Source of the DNA: Actinernus sp. WN-2022
Lineage: Eukaryota > Cnidaria > Anthozoa > Actiniaria > Actinernidae
NCBI GenBank assembly: GCA_030867875.1
Contig: JAOWCC010001634.1
Span: 53,044,021-53,108,020, forward strand
Reading direction: 5' to 3'
Length of the DNA: 64,000 nucleotides
The notes beneath the pieces are model-generated. The model ran no database searches. It was not told the origin of the DNA and saw only the letters and a program-made list of their open reading frames with translations. Numbering within the stretch: position 1 is the first letter of the stretch; every line of letters starts with the position of its first letter. Below, in pieces: positions 54,655 to 64,000 of this stretch. Both the position numbers and the translations under genes were made by a program.

Positions 54655-55078
54655 TACAGCGTTAGTATTGTTATAGTACTTAGTAATAGTACTAGAATTA
54701 GTATTAGTATTAGAATTAACATAAGTACATGTATCAAAATTAGCATTAGATTATTATATTCATGAAATTATGAAACTTGAGAAACATTAACATTAAGATT
54801 ATTATTATATTTATGAAATTATTTATATGTAAACTAATTATAGCAATATTTCCTTTCGTATTATTAGCACCCTTAGCTCGTATTATTTACAGTATTAGTA
54901 TTGTTACAGTACTTAGTATTAGAATTAGTATTAGCATTAGAATAATTAACATAAGTATCAACATTAGTACTAGGATTAATATATTCAAGAAATTATGAAA
55001 CTTGAGAAACATTAGCATTAGGATTATTATATTCATGAAATTATTTATATGTAAACTAATTATAGCAATATTTCCTTT
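54655..55078. repeat. ATTAGTATTAG-rich tandem duplication, ~240-bp period
   Basis: The block from AGTATTGTTA...AGTACTTAGTA to TAGCAATATTTCCTTTCG occurs twice (about 54665-54860 and 54895-55080), each built of ATTAG/ATTAAC steps. It is low complexity; reading frames in it are spurious. Confidence 0.8.
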
Positions 55079-55079
55079 C

Positions 55080-55398
55080 GCATTACCGACACCCTTTTCC
55101 AATGCTCTTTTTCTTATTTCTTTAGTATAATTCCTCTGGAATCTTTTTCCTCAATTTCTCCTCTGCGCTTTTTCCTATTTATATAATTCTTCTTTTCTTT
55201 TTCTTTCCTCGACTATTATACCTATGGTAGTGCCTAGCGGCTACTTTGACCACTACGCACATCTAACCAAGCTCATTAAATTTAATAGCTTATATTATCA
55301 TTCCTTTTTCCTACATATTTGTAAATTTTATTTTAAAAAAGGAAAAATAGTGCAAAAATAAATGAATCTGAATCTGAAATGAATCTGAATCTACCATA
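55080..55398 (+). mobile_element. Solo LINE 3' end with TGAATC tail
   Basis: A TTTTTCCT-rich 3' UTR-like stretch ending AAAAATAAATGAATCTGAATC, then TGAAATGAATCTGAATC (55360-55392). It is a LINE tail type different from the others here; no coding part is left. Confidence 0.6.
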
Positions 55399-55660
55399 AT
55401 GGCTCTTGAGAGATTGCTTTCAGAACTACATTTTCACGGACTCGACTCTAAAGATTTCCTCGAGGCAACTGGGGCATGGTTACATTATACCTTTAACTCT
55501 TTAATAAATGATAAGGATTTGTCTAAAGATATCATTGAAAATCCAGAAAGAGAAGAAGATTTCATAGATGAAACTGCTTAAGGGAATTACATTGAATCAA
55601 AATACTATATATAGCATTAGGCAAACGGGAATGTATTTTGAAAAGTCTTAGCAAAATGGG

Positions 55661-56553
55661 TTGTCTATCCTGTACTGCAATATGCGTAGCCTCTCGAAAA
55701 ACTTAACACTGCTGCAAGATATACTATTAGCATTTAAGGAAATGCCCGATATAGCTATCTCCGAAACAAAACTTCGGGACGATTACTTGACTAATGTTGA
55801 TTTACCAGATTACAATTTTTTTAATGTTAACTCTAAAACTGCAGCAGGAGGTGTTGCGCTCTATATTGCAAGGCATTTAGATTACAATAGAAGTGATATA
55901 GATCTAATCCCAGAAGGTATTAAGTCATGCTGGATTGAGATAAATAGGATGAAACAAAAGAATGTTGTAGTAGGTTGTATATAATATATAGACACCCTTC
56001 CAGTGATCGCAATCAATTCCAAGAAGCGCTAAAAGAGCAGGTAGGAAACTTAAATAATAAGGAAAAAGAGGAATATATTATAGGAGATATAAACATAAAT
56101 TTATTTAACTATAACTCGGATAACCAAACATCTGAATTTCTTGATACCATTTTGAATCTAGGTTTTATGCCAATTATAACAAAGGCGACTAGAATAACTG
56201 ACCACACAGCGACGTTAATTGACCACATCTATACCAATTCACCGGAGAAAGTTCTAAAAGCAGGAATTTGTCTCGCCGACAGTACGGACCACTTACCGAT
56301 ATTTTGTACAATAGGAAGCAGACTTTCTACGTTAAATGAATCACAATATTACAGGGATTTTTCCTCCTTTAATAATGATTTATTCTTAAAAGATGTGCAA
56401 GATATAGATTTTGGAAATCTAATTACCACTGATGTTAGTGATAGTATGAATAGGGTCATTGAAACATTACAATCTGTTACTGACAAACATGCTCCTGTTA
56501 GGAAATCGTCTAATGCGAAAAAAAATAAAAATGAAAAGGCCATGGATATCTAA
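55661..56553 (+). pseudogene. LINE P ORF2, endonuclease domain
   Basis: L-Y-C-N-M-R-S-L-S-K-N starts the domain. I-S-E-T-K-L-R holds the catalytic glutamate, G-G-V-A-L-Y-I-A-R-H and C-I-Y-R-H-P follow, then I-I-G-D-I-N-I-N-L and S-T-D-H-L-P-I-F. A stop at 55982 with a small insertion splits C-I from Y-R-H-P. An upstream frame (55399-55581) gives the ORF2 N-terminus and is followed by several breaks. Confidence 0.87.
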
Positions 56554-58097
56554 ATCAATCCTTACTTCGATAAGGAAGTGGCAGCGTTTATTTAAATCAC
56601 ACTTCTTAAGTAAAGATCCCATGAAAATAAAAGAATATAAAACCTACAATAATAAATTGAATAAGGTTAAAGCTGCAGCAAAAAAAAAGATATTTTAGCT
56701 CTCAATTTAATCTAAATAAAGAAAACCTCAAAACTACTTGGAAACTAATTGGCATGTTAGTTAATAGGAAAAAGGCTACAGCGACATCAATAAAAAACTT
56801 ATTTATGAGAATAAATGTTATACAGATAAAGCTAGCATTTGCCATTTACTAAATACGCATTATATAAATGTGGGCTCTAAACTATCTACACAGCTCCCTC
56901 AACTTGATATTAGCCCAACTAAATTTATTCACAAATCGTTTCAAAATAGTTTCATGTTTCGTGGCATTTATTTAAACGACGTTTATGACGAAATAATGGG
57001 ATTGAAGATAAACAAATCTTCAATTACCCTATTTCATTATGACGTCACGGCTTGTTTATGAGGGGGACAGAATCGACTTGAACAATAGAATTTTGAACTA
57101 AATCTGCTCTGCTGAGGAAAATTTAACTTCGAATTGTCTGGTTTCCAGATATCAGCTGTATCAATGTTTATCCCACAATATTTACCGTATTTGGTGGCTG
57201 TTACCGCTATTCTACGTTCTACAAAATGCATTTGATAGGGATTTCCTTTGTGTTATTGCCGTTTTGTCCCCTCCCACGACCGTGATCCTTAGCGTTTAAA
57301 CAATAGATTGTTTTGATTTGACGTCATAATGATATAGGTCAATTGGCATTCCCCAGAGCTGCATTCGGCTGGCGTGTAATTACATTTGTGAACCCCTTTC
57401 TATAATCTTTAATCACTCACTACTTCAGAGTGTGGTGCCAGATGTTCTAAAAAATTATAAAGTTACACCTGTTGATAAAGGTGGTGAGATAACTGACTTA
57501 ACTAACTTTCGTCTTATTTCTATACTATCCTCTTTTACAGAGATTTTTGAGAAACTCTTGTATAAGCAGCTTATAAATTACATTGAGAAGTATCGGATTC
57601 TTTTTGAGTTTCAGTTTGGATTTAGGAAAGGGCACTCTACAAGCAGTTACAGAACTGAATTACTGACAACTTAAGAAAAGCTATTGATAACAACCTGTTT
57701 ACTTGTGCTGTTTTCTTGGACTTTTCAAAAGCATTTGATACCGTAACCCATGAAATTTTATTTTTTTAAACTGGATTCGTATGGCATAAGAGGAACACCC
57801 CTAATGTGGTTCACTGACTACTTAGCCAACCGGCCACAGTATGTTGCCTTGGGGAACACTGAATCATCTAAACAGACAATGATATGCGGTATTCCACAAG
57901 GTAGCTGCCTTGGTCCTCTCTTTTTCTTGATTTATATAAATGACTTGCCAAATTGTTCCAAAGCGCTATCGTTTAGAATATTCGCAGCCGATACCAACGT
58001 ATTTGCCTCTTCTAAAAACATTAAAGCACTTGAATCCACTATGAACAACGAATTAAAGAAACTGCATGGGGCAGCGCATATCAAACGCATATACTAA
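56554..58097 (+). pseudogene. LINE P ORF2, reverse transcriptase with lost catalytic aspartate
   Basis: The RT N-terminus reads D-E-I-M-G-L-K-I-N-K-S-S-I, split by MITE Q. It continues G-I-P-Q-S-C-I-R-L-A, then F-G-F-R-K-G-H-S-T, F-L-D-F-S-K-A-F-D-T-V and G-I-P-Q-G-S-C-L-G-P-L. The active box reads F-A-A-D-T-N instead of F-A-D-D-T-N. Frameshifts lie near 57650 and 57760. The last 58 residues of the domain end at the deletion junction near 58070. Confidence 0.88.
57027..57338. mobile_element. MITE Q in LINE P
   Basis: CCTATTTCATTATGACGTCA (57028 on) and TGACGTCATAATGATATAGG (to 57338) are inverted ends with two mismatches. TCAATT on both sides duplicates LINE sequence; removing the insert restores K-S-S-I-G-I-P. 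About 311 bp and non-coding. The 6-7-bp duplication does not decide a superfamily. Confidence 0.85.
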
Positions 58098-58844
58098 AAA
58101 TACAAGTGAAACAAGATTAATATTATTTGCCATTACGCACGGGAAATACACAGAAAGTGCTCTGCCCCTGCTTAACCTCTTAGATATTCTAACTGTGAAT
58201 AATGTATACCGTCTCCATGCCCTAACATTCGCTCATCTTTGGCAAAACAAACAGCTACCAAAGGTCTTTGATACTTTCTTCCAACTCGCCAGTAATGTAC
58301 ATAATTATAAGACAAGATACGCCTCAAACCTGAATTTTTACAAACCACGCATCAGAACAAATACAGGTCTCCAGATGATTTCCTCCCAAGCAACTGATCT
58401 TTGGCAAAAGCTCCCAAACGAATATAAAGAACTCCTTTTCAAAAAAGATTAAACCTTACTTGTTGGCGGAACAACATTAATCCAACTACCCCCAATATGA
58501 TCAACAAATTAATTAGCACCTGTACTTGTAGTGCAAATATGTATTAATTCAGTCTTGCTTTAGTTGTAACTAGAATATCGATTTAATTCCATTTGGCTAG
58601 AGGCTAGCTCGATAACCTAACGGTTTACCTAGCCTCTAGACTTCAATTAACGTGTTTTCCCGAACTTAAAATATTTAACTAAACTTGTCAAGTAACCTTG
58701 TCCTATTGTATTTTTAGTGTTATAGAGTGAATAAAAGTATTGTATTGTATTGTATTGTATTGCACTTTACTATTGTGTGTGGAATAAACGACCTATTCAT
58801 ATCTTGATTACGTAGTATTTCTAGAACCTTCGCCTAATTGTGTT

Positions 58845-59069
58845 GGCTCACTATGATACATATATATATATATATATGCACTATATATACAGTCATTCCC
58901 AAAAAGGTTGTCCAGCAGAACATAATATAATACTTTAATATCCATTGTTTTGGCCTATTGTTTTGGTCTAGACAATAGCCCAAAACAATGGATATTACAG
59001 TATTATATTATGTTCTGCTGGACAACCTTTTTGGGATTGACTGTATATATATATGTATCATAGTGAGCC
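58845..59069. mobile_element. Nested palindromic MITEs (R inside an outer palindrome)
   Basis: The outer arms GGCTCACTATGATACATATA and the complement (59050-59069) enclose TA repeats. Within lies MITE R, 58890-59043: CAGTCATTCCCAAAAAGG at one end and its complement with one gap at the other, TA on each side, arms of ~65 bp around a short centre. CAG ends plus TA are the Tc1/mariner signature. The whole 225 bp is one near-perfect palindrome. Confidence 0.85.
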
Positions 59070-60250
59070 GTGCTCGTCATAGTGCATGCAGTCTAAGTAG
59101 TTCTGGAACCTTCCAATGGTTCTTCTAGCATCTAAACAAGCATTGTGTGACAAAGTATCAGAAGCAATATATTATTTAGTGTAGCTAAATCAAATTGACC
59201 GAAAAAAAAAAAATCTTTAAATCAAAATACCCCTCTGAACTTTGAAATCACATATCGAAGAGGTTAAAACGAGTTTTTATCTGGTCCAAATCGGCGCAGA
59301 GTTTTTTTGGAAGCTATTAAAGTGCCACTACGACGAAATTCGACCATTTCTTTTACCACTTTTTTGTTTTCAAAAAGGACACATAGTGGCGGAAATATCC
59401 AAACCAGTGGAAAATATTGCAAAGGACCAAATTAAACTATGAATTTTGCGGAGAGTTCACCGTCAAAATCACGTCCGCCATTACTGAAGTGTGTTCCAAA
59501 TAGTTCGCGATTTTTGTCCAGCGGTTTGCCGTCGTGACGTCATTTTCTCAACACGTCGCTCTTTTAAAGGCATATTTCTATACTAAACTTCATTCTTTTC
59601 TTTCCAATGTGGAAAAATTGTAAAACGCTGTACTTTACTTATAAATCTACGCGATGGTTTGTGTGAAAAGTAGCCTCGCATAATGTTGAGTTGAGAAAAT
59701 GACGTCACTTCCGCTGAAAATTAGCTCTGTACAGGCTCTGTCAAGGAACAGATTGGGCTCAGTGCGGACATAAAAATTCTGGACCCCAAAAACTAAGACT
59801 TCCCATCGTCATATCGAACAACGGTTTGGACAGGAAAATATATAGCAACTTTACTTTACAAATACGTAAAATATCACTATCTCAAAATGTGATCGTACGG
59901 GTACTTTAACGAGTACCCAAATGTAAATCAAACATTTTATCAAATGTATACAGTGTGTGACCCGGAGGTCAACTGGCTGGAAGAAAACACTTGTTTTTTA
60001 AACGTAGCAAGGAATCTATGTGAATATATTACGTTATTTCAGTTCATTTTCTCATTCGAGAATTCCGAATACAGAACTTCGAATTCAGGGAGACTTACAA
60101 TTGACTTTAAAACACTGTGCTTATAAACTGGCCGACATTCAGCACTTGTATATCCCGATCTAAAACACAACTTCTTTAATGTCCAGTGCTTTGAATAAGA
60201 CACCTGTACAACAGAGAAACGCACAGCAGTTAATTATAAGTCATTTCAGA
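59070..60250. other. Non-coding stretch with a 19-bp inverted pair
   Basis: GTGACGTCATTTTCTCAAC (59534-59552) and its exact complement (59690-59708) bracket about 137 bp. Outside them the DNA has no LINE or exon signal; open frames at 59242-59442 and 59944-60126 lack recognisable motifs. GGGTACTTTAACGAGTACCC at 59897-59916 is a small hairpin. Confidence 0.55.
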
Positions 60251-60625
60251 ATATTTACCTTAGAAAGCGGCATATCTACAACATGACCAAATCCTTTCTT
60301 TCTTTCTTTTTATTATTTAAACAATATTAAGACTTAGCATTTGCTCTAAGAGCTTAGAAGCTCATCTAGAGAGCTTATGTTAAATATATTACAATGATAT
60401 AGCCGCGTTACAGGTCAGACGATAATAATAATAGTTGTAGGAGTTGAGCACACATATATAAATAATTAGCAATAATAATTAAAAACAATTATAATCAAAA
60501 ACGGTTCGATTGGACAATAAATGAATGGACGCATACAAAGAGGTTTACATTGGTGTTGTAGTCAAGCCCTGGAACACCGTAAAGGAACCAGTCGACTTTC
60601 AGGTCCATTTAGGTCCAATTATTAC

Positions 60626-60781
60626 CAAATCCTTTCGAAAGCATGGATGCGTCTTCTCTGATGAGAGTTTGTTCACCACAAGCGGCCGTCAATACATCTT
60701 CAACAGCATGACCAAATCCTTTCGAAACCTTCGACGCGACTTCTCCAATAATTTGAAGCTTTCCGACGGAACAAGTGAAGT
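60626..60781 (-). CDS. Candidate exon, 52 codons, unknown protein
   Basis: Minus strand: acceptor GCTTTCAG before 60781, donor TTTG|GTAATA after 60626, phase 1 at both ends. It encodes S-V-G-K-L-Q-I-I-G-E-V-A-S-K-V, S-K-G-F-G-H-A-V-E-D-V-L, then M-L-S-K-G-F-G. A second short stretch further along the minus strand (60294-60259) gives G-F-G-H-V-V-D-M-P-L-S-K before another GTAAAT donor. The two together suggest a repeated S-K-G-F-G-H unit, but the second has a poor acceptor (purine-rich). The family is unknown; chance is possible. Confidence 0.33.
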
Positions 60782-61140
60782 CTGAAAGCGTATTCATAAC
60801 GGCTTAAGAGCATCATTGTAGTAAGGTGTCGTAGTTTTGCTTATATTTGACATGTCATTGGTGACAAGAGGCCGGCATGCAATGGTGCATGTATATAACG
60901 GGCAACTGGAGAGAGTAATTCATCTCTTGCCGTTCGTGCAGCATTCGGAAGGCAAATTTTATTCAACTTGTAATGATATACTAGAAAGGTTATTTTAAGG
61001 TCTTAATCCCCGAGACCCTGTGCTACTGCATTCGATCGGGGAATACGTTTCCCAGAGGTTTTTTGCCTAAAGAAGGTTTTTATCTCTGGGTTTTTCGTAT
61101 CGGGCGGAGCACGTTTTTAGATTATGTTATTTCCATTAGA
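60782..61140. other. Non-coding stretch
   Basis: No gene or repeat I can support. It leads into a minisatellite-like region. Confidence 0.35.
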
Positions 61141-62490
61141 CAATCTTACTGAATAAGTGTGAATTCATTAGCGTTAAGTCATTGGACACTATTATACAGT
61201 TACGTGTGAAGTTATTTTGTCACCTGTAAACCGTGAAGTCATGGACACATGTACACTGTAAGCTATTGTGATGCATGTAAAGTTATTATCTACACAATTA
61301 AGTCTTTGTGCAGACACACCTAAGGTGTAAAGCTACTATAGATACATGTGAAGTGCCGTAAAGTCATTGTAGACACACGTATATAGTCACACACGTAAGG
61401 TGTAAAGCTATTATATATGCATCAGAGTGTAAGTCAGTGTGGCACACATATTGTCATTGTGCACAGACACACGCAGGCGGTAAGCTATCATAGATACATG
61501 GTGTGTAAATCGTTGTGGACACACGTAAGCCGGGTACAGTAAATCATTGTGCATAGACACACATACAGTACCGTGCAAAAAAAGATTTCAACAGGGGAAG
61601 TGATATATCTTCTGAAAAAGAGATATATCCCCTGAAAAAAGGATATTTCCCTTTTGGGGGAAGTTTCAGGGGATATATCCTTTTCAAAAGGGGTAATTTC
61701 ACTTCACGAAAAAGGGATATATCCCTTTTAAAGGATATATCCCCAGGGATATATCCCCAATTAGCGTTGAAATCTTTTTGCACGGTACTGTAAGGTGTTA
61801 TGTTATTATATATCCATGTGAGTAAGTCTTTGTGGACACATGTAAGTCATAGTGCTTAGACACATGTACACTGTAAGTGTAAAGCTGTTTTAGATACACG
61901 TGGAGTGCAAGTCTTTGTAGACACACGTTATGTTCAGCTATTATACATGTATGTATACGTAAGTGTTAGTCTTTGTGGACACGTAAGTCATTGTGCATAG
62001 ACATACGTAACGTTGTGAAGCTATTATATATCCATGTGAGTGTACGTGTAAGTCTTTGTGGGCACATGTAAGTCCTGACACTTGTAAGTCAGTGTAAGTC
62101 AGTGTAAAGCTGTTTTAGATACACGTGGAGTGCAAGTCTTTGAAGACACGTTATGTACAGCTATTATCGATACATGTATACGTAAGTGTAAGTCATTCTA
62201 CATAGACATACGTAAGGTTATAAAGCTATTATAGAGAGATGTAATTAAACGTAATTAAATACACGTAATTAAAATCATTGTGGACACGTAAGTCATTGTG
62301 AACAAGTCATTGTGGACACACGTGAAGTGCATAGGTATTGTAGACATAGGTGAAATGTAACCTCATTGGACACAAAGGTGTTAAACTAATATAGACACAA
62401 AGTGTAAGTGTCGTTGGACACACGAATAGCGTAAAGCTGTTAGGATACACGTGAAGTGTAAGTCATTGACACATGTGAAGTGTGTCTGAT
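61141..62490 (+). repeat. Degenerate minisatellite of GTAAGTCATTGTGGACACACG type
   Basis: Phrases GTAAGTCATTGTGGACACA, GTAAAGCTATTATAGATACA and TGTGAAGTGTAAGTC alternate about 20 times with many changes and unequal spacing. The array is old and is interrupted by MITE S. Not coding. Confidence 0.85.
61566..61790. mobile_element. MITE S: TA-flanked, mariner-like, full of GGGATATATCC
   Basis: CAGTACCGTGCAAAAA (61566) and TTTTTGCACGGTACTG (to 61790) are inverted ends bordered by TA, matching Tc1/mariner. GATTTCAAC continues the left arm and is mirrored on the right. The interior repeats AAAGGGATATATCCCTTT in many partial forms and folds on itself repeatedly. 225 bp, non-coding. Confidence 0.9.
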
Positions 62491-62624
62491 TTGCATTGTA
62501 TTTGTAAATATTAAATGTAAATTTAGATTATCAGTATTACCAAATTTATTGTAAATTAATTCTTAGATTGGGTTTATTGTACAAAGGTTATTATATAAGT
62601 AATTTCCTATCTCTCTTATATATA
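62491..62624. other. AT-rich junction before the satellite
   Basis: AATTAATTCTTAGATTGGG and similar AT-rich sequence; no gene. Confidence 0.4.
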
Positions 62625-64000
62625 TCTAGCATGTTTTCACAAAAGGGGGTGTTAGGTTCAAAGGCTCCTTTTGTGAAAACATGCTAGATCTTGTGTACCT
62701 TACAATCTTCAAAGTGGTGTCATTTCTCGAGCTTTTGATGGATTTCGATGTACTACACGTCAAAACAACGGTCTCTTCCAGTACTTTAAGACTAGCGTGC
62801 CAGTTTTGCCGTATTTGGAGTAGAAAACCCGAAAATGTGGTTTTTGTAAGCTAACCTGAATCTCTCAAAGTTACTTGTGTACCCTAAAATCTTCAAAGTG
62901 GCGCCATTTCTCGAGCTTTTGATGGATTTCGATGTACTACACGTCAAAACAACGGTCTCTTCCAGTACTTTAAGACTAGCGTGCCAGTTTTGCCGTATTT
63001 GGAGTAGAAAACCCGAAAATGTGTTTTTTGTAAGCTAACCTGAATCTCTCAAAGTTACTTGTGTACCCTAAAATCTTCAAAGTGGCGCCATTTCTCGAGC
63101 TTTTGATGGATTTCGATACACTATACGGCAATACAACGTTCTCTTAATGTAGATTGCGTTTAGTGGATGGAAGTTTCCTGTATTTTGAGTAACAATACCA
63201 GAAAATGGCCTTTTTCTAACCTAAGCATAACCTCTAGGTCTCAAATAAAGAAATTATGGGATGGATCTAAGTCAAGTCAATTATGGGATAGAAAGGCCAG
63301 AAAAGTCTTCAACTGTCATTTGCCCTTTCAAGAAAACGGCAAAAACACGAGTTACTGGCTTTTAAAGCTTAAAGGCACACAAGATCTAGCATGTTTTCAC
63401 AAAAGGGGGTGTTAGGTTCAAAGGCTCCTTTTGTGAAAACATGCTAGATCTTGTGTACCTTACAATCTTCAAAGTGGTGTCATTTCTCGAGCTTTTGATG
63501 GATTTCGATGTACTACACGTCAAAACAACGGTCTCTTCCAGTACTTTAAGACTAGCGTGCCAGTTTTGCCGTATTTGGAGTAGAAAACCCGAAAATGTGG
63601 TTTTTGTAAGCTAACCTGAATCTCTCAAAGTTACTTGTGTACCCTAAAATCTTCAAAGTGGCGCCATTTCTCGAGCTTTTGATGGATTTCGATGTACTAC
63701 ACGTCAAAACAACGGTCTCTTCCAGTACTTTAAGACTAGCGTGCCAGTTTTGCCGTATTTGGAGTAGAAAACCCGAAAATGTGTTTTTTGTAAGCTAACC
63801 TGAATCTCTCAAAGTTACTTGTGTACCCTAAAATCTTCAAAGTGGCGCCATTTCTCGAGCTTTTGATGGATTTCGATACACTATACGGCAATACAACGTT
63901 CTCTTAATGTAGATTGCGTTTAGTGGATGGAAGTTTCCTGTATTTTGAGTAACAATACCAGAAAATGGCCTTTTTCTAACCTAAGCATAACCTCTAGGTC
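62625..64000 (+). repeat. Higher-order satellite: 760-bp repeat of three 184-bp monomers plus spacer
   Basis: The block starting TCTAGCATGTTTTCACAAAA occurs at 62625 and again 760 bp later at 63385, with the second copy running past the window end. Within each block, 184-bp monomers (marked by CTTCAAAGTGG at 62707, 62891 and 63075) come in three types: two nearly alike and a third clearly diverged. Each block also has a 21-bp-arm hairpin (62625-62645 with 62668-62688) around GGGGTGTTAGG. Copies of the block are almost identical, while monomers inside a block differ, which is the mark of higher-order repeat amplification. Confidence 0.93.

Larger units (their letters stand above)
55399..58765 (+). 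mobile_element. LINE P: ORF2 with large deletion, split by MITE Q
   Basis: Endonuclease (55660-56550), linker, RT fingers and palm (56870-58060) and C-terminus (58090-58452) are present. The ~130-residue thumb between N-E-L-K-K-L and W-G-S-A-Y is deleted. The 3' UTR has a GGCTAGAGGCTAG/CTAGCCTCTAG stem (about 58590-58640) and a TTGTA repeat tail (58737-58765). The close relation to LINE O is seen in I-T-D-H-T-A-T-L-I-D-H-I-Y-T-N. Confidence 0.9.

Noticed and set aside
54777..55102. Frames rich in isoleucine that look like membrane segments.
   Set aside because: They are low-complexity ATTAGTATTAG repeats, open on both strands.
59242..59442. A 66-codon plus-strand frame.
   Set aside because: No recognisable motif, no splice sites, and it lies between MITE-like inverted repeats.

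Overview
This is a low-GC, intron-bearing animal nuclear locus packed with transposable elements. Two exons of a mitochondrial 5-aminolevulinate synthase (about 13.1-13.6 kb, + strand) are the only host gene I can name. Many LINE remnants, a tRNA-derived SINE and the general composition suggest a non-bilaterian or other marine invertebrate (anthozoan cnidarian or sponge most likely). The sequence alone cannot settle that. No bacterial-type operon, CRISPR array, rRNA gene or functional tRNA gene was seen.

Layout. 0-7.7 kb: a LINE 3' part, a diverged copy of a DNA-transposon interior, and a 4.4-kb element with TTAA-flanked ~240-bp terminal inverted repeats (TIRs) that encloses another LINE. 8.15 kb: a hammerhead ribozyme motif with every core position in place. 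8.9-10.6 kb: first copy of a hairpin-ended repeat family (called F here). 10.9-12.2 kb: LINE fragments on both strands. 13.1-13.6 kb: ALAS exons. 14-15.2 kb: a LINE. 15.4-21.4 kb: a nest in which element D sits at the edge of element A, A contains LINE B, and LINE B contains element C. 24.3-30.3 kb: a near-complete LINE split by an F copy. 30.6-39.2 kb: an inverted F copy split by a 7.76-kb foldback element made of tandem arrays facing each other. 39.2-45.9 kb: more LINE fragments carrying further elements, two palindromes and a 92-bp tandem array. 45.9-54.5 kb: LINE O, whose ORF1 is split by element T, with H nested in T and other fragments nested in H; its ORF2 is split by element N. 55.4-58.8 kb: LINE P, split by a MITE. 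58.8-62.5 kb: mariner-type palindromic MITEs and degenerate minisatellite. 62.6-64 kb: a higher-order satellite (760-bp period built on 184-bp monomers) that runs off the window.

How the parts work together. LINE reading frames act as a ruler here: because their protein order is known, many insertions can be bounded and their target-site duplications (TSDs) read directly. This gives TSDs of 9 bp (elements T, L and the foldback; imperfectly D), TA (C, G and the MITEs R and S), TTAA (A and J) and 4 bp (F and H). Nearly all LINE coding regions are broken by stops, frameshifts or loss of the catalytic aspartates, so the locus reads as a graveyard of several rounds of insertion. The main candidates for something undescribed are the giant foldback element, the TAGCC-ended 9-bp-TSD family, the hairpin-ended F family, the hammerhead ribozyme and the satellite.
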